DNA of 22,842 nt, from the NCBI GenBank assembly GCA_033297075.1, contig MU858354.1:1-22842 (forward strand). Reading direction: 5' to 3'. Below the pieces are notes generated by a model. The model saw nothing but the letters and a program-made list of their open reading frames with translations, made no database searches and was not told the DNA's origin. The position numbers were made by a program, and so were the translations under genes. Of the stretch, positions 18,284-22,842 are shown piece after piece. The number at the start of each line of letters is the position of its first letter. The stretch's first letter is position 1. The DNA comes from Rhypophila decipiens. Taxonomy: Eukaryota; Ascomycota; Sordariomycetes; Sordariales; Naviculisporaceae.

Positions 18284-18981
18284 GATGGTGATGGAACAAA
18301 CCAAGAAATGCCAGATCTGGTGCGAGAAAGGTGGAGAAATGAGAAATCCAGATTGACTCACAGATTTCGCACCAGCAGGTTTCGGTTGGCAGATTGACTG
18401 CAGGCAGGAGAGGCAGATTCGAAGTGGTCATGAACACAACCATCAGAAAGAAGTCAAGTCACTCTGACTAATGTCACTAACGATCCTTAACAAATCTCCA
18501 ACAAAGCTTGCAGACTTTCAAAACAAACTGAAGGACATCTTGCGCACAAAACAGTCGCCGGGAACATGAAAAGGAGACTATCTAAAAGAGTATTCAGTTC
18601 TATATTTGACTGAAAATTCTGTCTATAATATTGCTACCAGTGCAAAGCCTTATCAGATGGGCGTTATGGTTTGGATATCCTCTGAAAGTGATATTACGGG
18701 CTAGCCTGTCTACCATATATACAAGTCTGTTTAGAGCCCCTTCGACGTATCTATCCGTACCTTCCGTTGTTACCTACCACCTGGGACCCCTTGCTCGGGC
18801 CAAGCCTCAACCAACTGTAGTGGCACGTGCACAGTCCCCCGCCTCTGCCCAGAGTGCCAGCCAAACTGCCTCCTTGGCCTCCGCTTTTTTACTGTAGCAT
18901 CCCACTCCACCGGAATGTTTGGCAAACACCTGGGTTGGCAAACCACCTGCCGGCTGCGCGGGAGCTCTCGTCATCGTCATC
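18284..18981. other. Divergent intergenic region
   Basis: 698 bp between the divergent SPX-ANK-GDPD and STAND-type genes, expected to hold both promoters. The plus-strand frame at 18631-18897 has no recognisable similarity. CT-rich and short AT-rich patches occur, but no motif I would call. Confidence 0.5.
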
Positions 18982-19431
18982 ATGGATCCTTTGTCTATCG
19001 CCGCTAGTGCTATTACATTAGCAGGCCTCGCGGCGTCGACATGCACAGCCATTTCCGACCTCCGCGCACTCTGCAAAGGCGTCCCGGGGCGTCTTCACGC
19101 GGTCAGCAATGAGGTTGCTGACCTCGAACTCGTGCTTACCCAGGTCGCAACGCTACTACAAGACCGAGCCGTTCTGTCAAGTTCTGCCCAGCTTGGTCCC
19201 CTCCCCCACTTGTTGAGCCAGGCAAGAAATAAACTCAGAGAAGTCTCCGCCATCGTCCAACGCCTCAAGGCCGTATCTACCAATTCCAAGTTCCCCCTCT
19301 CGGCAGCCAAAGCCTGGCGAAAAGAACAAGGTCAACTCCAAACGCTGCAGGACGACATCAGGACCGTTAAGTCAAGCCTAAACATTTTGCCCATAAAAGC
19401 TCCGTGTCTGCTCAGAAGGGTCCAAAACTAG
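18982..19431 (+). pseudogene. STAND/NLR-type N-terminal domain, truncated by repeat DNA
   Basis: The ATG at 18982 opens MDPLSIAASAITLAGLA, the hallmark start of the fungal STAND N-terminal domain (PF17111-like), which normally precedes NACHT/NB-ARC and ankyrin or other repeat regions. About 134 residues of the helical domain are present, ending DIRTVKSSLNIL. From 19385 the DNA is repeat copy A, and the frame adds only 13 residues unlike the family before the TAG at 19429-19431. No NTPase or C-terminal repeat remnant is visible between 19540 and 19840 or beyond the transposon within the window. I infer a gene cut by an insertion or rearrangement. A genuine short N-domain-only protein, which some fungi encode, is the alternative. 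Members often act in non-self recognition and regulated cell death. Confidence 0.65.
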
Positions 19432-19538
19432 TAGCCATGAGGACCAAAAAACTACCCCTCGTGAACAACAACGAAATCGTTATTATCGACAGCGCGAGAA
19501 CATGTTTCTGGACCTAGTAGTCCACTTTCTGTTTTGGG
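19385..19538. repeat. Direct repeat copy A
   Basis: 154 bp, starting TTTTGCCCATAAAAGCTCC and ending CTTTCTGTTTTGGG. It is matched by copy B 453 bp downstream, with only three mismatches in the first 60 bases. Relative to B it lacks two short segments. It overlaps the last residues and stop of the truncated STAND-type frame. Confidence 0.85.
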
Positions 19539-19837
19539 ATAAGTTGCTGACTCAGCAAAACGAGGGTCATATGTCAATAACGGTAACGTTAGACGCCTTG
19601 CCCCATGGAGTTTCTGACGATTCCGTTTCCCAACACCGTTTCCCAACACTTGGTGGTGTGACTCTAACATACGGATAGCTGTGTCATTAGTTTCACCAAC
19701 GCGTTCCAAATTAATTTTCTTCCTAGCCAACTAAACGCGTTTGCGGCTCTGTTCCGACAGCGTTTGCAAGGCGGCGCAGCTGCCCAGCCTGCCCTTAGTA
19801 TGCGGGGTAAAGGGACAATCCCACTTTTTCCGGTCGC
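19539..19837. other. Spacer between the two repeat copies
   Basis: 299 bp with no gene. It contains a small palindrome (TGCTGACTCAGCA, 19545-19557) and a tandem CGTTTCCCAACAC doublet near 19623-19648. Its origin is unknown. Confidence 0.5.
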
Positions 19838-20008
19838 TTTTGCCCATAAAAGCTCCCTGTCTGCTCAGAAGGGTCCAGAACCAGTAGCCATGAGGACAAA
19901 AAACCGCACCTTCTGAACAACAACGAAGACCAGAAGCTATCGTTATTATTGAGAGCTCGAGAACGTGTTTCTGGACCTAGTACTCCGTAGTCCACTTTCT
20001 GTTTTGGG
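19838..20008. repeat. Direct repeat copy B, abutting the transposon
   Basis: 171 bp matching copy A in the same orientation, with extra blocks near 19926-19937 and 19981-19988. It ends at the TTTTGGG shared with copy A, which here runs into a ten-base G tract (20006-20015) and then the left repeat of the mobile element. Confidence 0.85.
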
Positions 20009-20011
20009 GGG

Positions 20012-20050
20012 GGGGCCCAATAGGTTCGCGGGTACCCGCGAATCTAAAAT
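20012..20050. repeat. Left 39-bp terminal repeat with palindrome
   Basis: Begins GGGGCCCAATAGG and contains TTCGCGGGTACCCGCGAA at 20025-20042. It is identical to 22749-22787 except for one A/G difference near the end. Because the core is palindromic, it could fold into a strong hairpin. Confidence 0.85.
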
Positions 20051-20110
20051 TTCGCGGGTCCCGCCAATGTTACGTAAGCCCGCCATTTTGACTGGGGTGT
20101 GGTTAGCGTG

Positions 20111-22666
20111 ATGTCAGTGCTACGGCGTGTTTATTACCAACGCGATATGCAACGCGATTTGCGATGCGACTTACGACACGATCAGCACTCTGCTCAGCTT
20201 TTTATCGGCATAAAGATGGATGTAGTTGCAACCAAAGGGTTACGCTCGTTTCCGGACGACTGCCTTCCTCCCGAAGGCGAGTATGAATCACGAGATGCCC
20301 TGTTTAAAGCAATTAATACTTGGGCGAAGCCTAGGGGCTACGCATTCACTACCGGGAAGTCAACCAGGGAAAAGAGCGGTAAACAAACAGTCACATATTC
20401 ATGCGATCGGTGTTGCCAGCCTCCTAGTGCGTCTACAGAACGACAACGGAAGACGACTACAAGAGGGACTGGTTGCCAGTTCTCGGTATTAGCGAAGGAA
20501 TCCCTGGATAAGTCTATTTGGACCTTGAAGCACCGCCCTGATAAACGGTATTCAATGCACAACCACGAGCCGAGCCAACACCCGTCCGCTCACCCAGTAC
20601 ATCGGATACTTTCTAGCGAGGAGAAAACCCAGCTCGCTAACCTCTCAAACGCTGGTATCGCCCCTAGAGACATCAAATCATATATCCGCCAGAACTATAA
20701 CGCCATGGCAACTCAGCAAGATATCTATAACCGCATTGCAGATACCAAACGAGCAGTCTGCGAAGGCCAGAGTTCTATTCACGCACTTGCCAACCAGCTG
20801 GATAAAGAAGGATTTTGGAGTCGAATGCAATTTGATTCAGATGGCCGGGTTACAGCTGTTCTTTTTGCGCACCCCGATTCGTTGGCATACCTTCAGGCCT
20901 ACCCAGATACCCTCTTACTGGACTGCACCTACAAGACAAACAAGTACGGCATGCCACTTCTTGATATAATCGGAGTCGACGCTTGTCAGCGATCTTTTTG
21001 TATAGCATTTGCATTTCTTAGCGGAGAGACCGAACAAGACTATATTTGGGCCTTGGATCGGCTCAAATCGCTTTACGAGGTGTGCAATACTCGACTTCCT
21101 TCTGTTATCTTAACGGACTGTTGTATCGCTTGCATGAACGCCGCTTCTACCTGCTTTCCATCCGCCGCTTCACTTCTGTGCCTATGGCATGCAAACAAAG
21201 CAGTCCTTCGCCATTGTCAGCCAACATTCACACGACAACAGAGACTTGAGGCTTGGAACGAATTCTATAAATTCTGGCATGCAATTATTGGATCTCCAGA
21301 CGAAGAAACCTTCTACAAGCGTGTGCAAGAATTCGAAAAGCAGTATCTTCCAGAATATATCGAAGAAGTCGGGTATGTCAAGACAACTTGGCTCAATCCA
21401 CACAAAGAGAAGCTTGTCAAGGCTTGGGTTGACCGGCACCCTCACTTTGGCAATGTGGTAACGTCACGTTGTGAAGGTATCCATGGACTACTTAAAGCGT
21501 ATCTCAAAAGATCCACATTGGATCTTTTTGAGGCTTGGAGGGCAATAAAATATGCACTACTTAATCAGCTTATGGAATTGAAGTCCAACCAAGCGAAGCA
21601 GCAACTTCGTCTACCGATCGAGCTCTCTAGCTCCCTATACAGTGCAGTACGTGGCTGGGTATCACACGAGGCCTTGAGGAAAGTTGAAGAGCAGCGGAAA
21701 CTCCTTACCAGAAGTGATCCACCTTTATTACCAAGTTGTTCGGGTTCTTTTTCTCGGTCTATGGGACTGCCTTGTGCTCATATGCTGAAAGATTTGTTAG
21801 ACCAGAACTTGGTCCTTCGGCTTGATCATTTCTCATCCCATTGGCACTTGAAACGCGACGGTGCTCCTCAGTTCTTATTAGAGCCTCGACAACGGATCGA
21901 TCCAGTTGCTACTAACTCGACAATACCACAATCAAGTACTAGGCGGGAGCCTAGTCGGTTCGAGGTAGTCGAGGCGACAATACAACCAAAGGCATTACCC
22001 AAATGCAGCCGATGCCATACATTAGGTCATATAATGACCTCAAAGGCATGCCCCCAGAGGCATATGGAGCTGTTACAGCCAGCCTCAGCTCCAGAGCCGA
22101 TCTTGCCAGCAACAGGACCTGCGATACCACCATCCCAAATAGTCATCGAAGATACACCCCCAGCCCGTACACCACCACCGCCTGAACCCCTAGCACCTGT
22201 ACCACCGCCTTCATTGCATGCACCTTCGGCTTCACTAGCATACTATGATCCACGGGCAATCTACCAGAGATATGTCAAGGCAAGAGAAACCTGGTATAAA
22301 GCCCAACCGCGTGGGAGCATCAAAACCAACCAAGAGTACCGAAAGGCGATGGGCCTACCACTACGATACAGTAAGGCAAGCTATGAATGGTGTCTTGACT
22401 ATAAGCAGATGACAAAGCAGTGTACAACAGCAACAGGCTCAAGGGACTGGACGAAAGAGGAGATGATGGCCTATCTGGATTGGAGTAGAGCAGAAGATAG
22501 TCGAATTGACGCTCAAGTAGCCCAAGAGAGAGAAAAGGAGCCATTTGACACCGGAAGAAGAGGTGTGGACGATATCTGGAGGAGGATAGATAAGGATACC
22601 GAGGAGCAGCAGGCTTTATACTCAGCTGAGAATCTGGAGGAGGAATGTATTATAGTTAGCGGTTAG
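20111..22666 (+). CDS. MULE transposase with WRKY-GCM1/FAR1-type finger
   Basis: Uninterrupted 851-codon frame from the ATG at 20111; the family-like sequence begins at an internal ATG (20216), so that start is also possible. Domains in order: an N-terminal FAR1/WRKY-GCM1-like zinc finger (paired Cys near SCDRCC, a GTGCQF segment, HNHEPS); the MULE RNase H-fold catalytic core with D271 (LLLDCTYKT), D336 (ILTDCC), a CLWH motif and E455 (SRCEG); a SWIM-like stretch ending LPCAHML; a CCHC-like knuckle (CSRCHTLGH...C); and a proline-rich then charged C-terminus. Its length is close to that of the Hop transposase of Fusarium oxysporum, the best comparison I know. It cuts and reinserts its own element. 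With all three acidic residues and no stops, the enzyme looks functional, so the insertion may be recent. Confidence 0.9.
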   Translation: MSVLRRVYYQRDMQRDLRCDLRHDQHSAQLFIGIKMDVVATKGLRSFPDDCLPPEGEYESRDALFKAINTWAKPRGYAFTTGKSTREKSGKQTVTYSCDRCCQPPSASTERQRKTTTRGTGCQFSVLAKESLDKSIWTLKHRPDKRYSMHNHEPSQHPSAHPVHRILSSEEKTQLANLSNAGIAPRDIKSYIRQNYNAMATQQDIYNRIADTKRAVCEGQSSIHALANQLDKEGFWSRMQFDSDGRVTAVLFAHPDSLAYLQAYPDTLLLDCTYKTNKYGMPLLDIIGVDACQRSFCIAFAFLSGETEQDYIWALDRLKSLYEVCNTRLPSVILTDCCIACMNAASTCFPSAASLLCLWHANKAVLRHCQPTFTRQQRLEAWNEFYKFWHAIIGSPDEETFYKRVQEFEKQYLPEYIEEVGYVKTTWLNPHKEKLVKAWVDRHPHFGNVVTSRCEGIHGLLKAYLKRSTLDLFEAWRAIKYALLNQLMELKSNQAKQQLRLPIELSSSLYSAVRGWVSHEALRKVEEQRKLLTRSDPPLLPSCSGSFSRSMGLPCAHMLKDLLDQNLVLRLDHFSSHWHLKRDGAPQFLLEPRQRIDPVATNSTIPQSSTRREPSRFEVVEATIQPKALPKCSRCHTLGHIMTSKACPQRHMELLQPASAPEPILPATGPAIPPSQIVIEDTPPARTPPPPEPLAPVPPPSLHAPSASLAYYDPRAIYQRYVKARETWYKAQPRGSIKTNQEYRKAMGLPLRYSKASYEWCLDYKQMTKQCTTATGSRDWTKEEMMAYLDWSRAEDSRIDAQVAQEREKEPFDTGRRGVDDIWRRIDKDTEEQQALYSAENLEEECIIVSG

Positions 22667-22748
22667 CATAGAGAATACAAGCGAGGGTTTGGCAACTGCA
22701 GTCGTGAAAAAAGGCTTATGTCGAGTAGTTTGGTGGTTGGAGTGGTAT

Positions 22749-22787
22749 GGGGCCCAATAGGTTCGCGGGTACCCGCGAATCTAAGAT
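22749..22787. repeat. Right 39-bp terminal repeat with palindrome
   Basis: Same sequence and same orientation as 20012-20050 with one substitution, located 82 bp after the transposase stop. It is followed by a T/C-rich run and a small CATCAACTGATG palindrome (22812-22823) before the window ends. Confidence 0.85.
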
Positions 22788-22842
22788 TTTTCCCCTTTCC
22801 CCTTCCACAACATCAACTGATGTTTTTAAAAATTTGGAAAAA

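Larger units (their letters stand above)
20012..22787 (+). mobile_element. Mutator-like (Hop-type MULE) DNA transposon
   Basis: The element is defined by one long transposase gene (20111-22666) flanked by two 39-bp sequences (20012-20050 and 22749-22787) that differ at one base. Each contains an 18-bp perfect palindrome, TTCGCGGGTACCCGCGAA. A second partial copy of the motif, TTCGCGGGTCCCGC, follows at 20051-20064. The two 39-mers are in direct, not inverted, orientation, so they are not ordinary MULE terminal inverted repeats. The true right end may lie past the window. No 8-10 bp target duplication could be recognised. Just inside the left end are GCGAT-rich repeats (AACGCGAT at 20139 and 20151). 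Confidence 0.7.

Noticed and set aside
20006..20015. G10 homopolymer as a feature of the transposon end
   Set aside because: It may be partly assembly or sequencing uncertainty; only four of the G residues are shared with the right repeat.

Overview
The window looks like nuclear DNA of a filamentous ascomycete (Pezizomycotina). Genes carry short introns of about 55-107 bp with GT(A/T)NG(T)-type donors, CTAAC/CTGAC-like branch sites and YAG acceptors. The gene families (AflR-type Zn2Cys6 regulator, SAT4/rhodopsin-type membrane protein, fungal P450, 14-TM efflux pump, trans-enoyl-reductase-like MDR, DUF8021, SPX-ankyrin-GDPD, fungal STAND N-terminal domain, Hop-like MULE) are typical of that group. 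I cannot name the species.

Layout. 1-93: pentanucleotide microsatellite. 586-11609: a group resembling the accessory part of a secondary-metabolite cluster, without a PKS/NRPS/terpene backbone in view: AflR-like regulator (-), rhodopsin-type membrane protein (+), cytochrome P450 (+), DHA2 MFS pump (+), trans-ER-like oxidoreductase (+). 12290-13473: an uncharacterised protein with a MACPF-like signature (+). 14021-14848: a secreted DUF8021 protein (-). 15536-18283: a four-exon SPX-ankyrin-glycerophosphodiesterase gene of the Pho81/GDE1 type (-). 18982-19431: the N-terminal domain of a STAND/NLR-like gene, cut off by repeat DNA. 19385-20008: two diverged direct copies of a ~155-170 bp repeat. 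20012 to about 22787 or beyond: a Mutator-like element with an intact-looking transposase, between 39-bp near-identical repeats in direct orientation.

The main result is that three of the five cluster genes (regulator, P450, MFS pump) are interrupted by in-frame stop codons inside otherwise continuous, well-conserved frames. The membrane protein and the oxidoreductase between and beside them read through cleanly. This is best explained by a cluster decaying by point mutation, though a recoding or A-to-I mRNA editing explanation can be tested. Upstream of the P450 and of the oxidoreductase lies the same composite motif (TCGGANTCGGCCCCGA, then GGGTTGCAA), which suggests a common pathway regulator. 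A second shared element, telomere-like GGGTTAGGGTTG followed by AAATGACT, sits upstream of the P450 and the pump in opposite orientations.

Inferred joint role: the regulator would switch on tailoring (P450, enoyl reductase) and export (MFS) genes for a metabolite whose backbone enzyme lies outside the window or has been lost. The right third holds housekeeping phosphate signalling (SPX-ANK-GDPD) next to a transposon-damaged immune-type gene.
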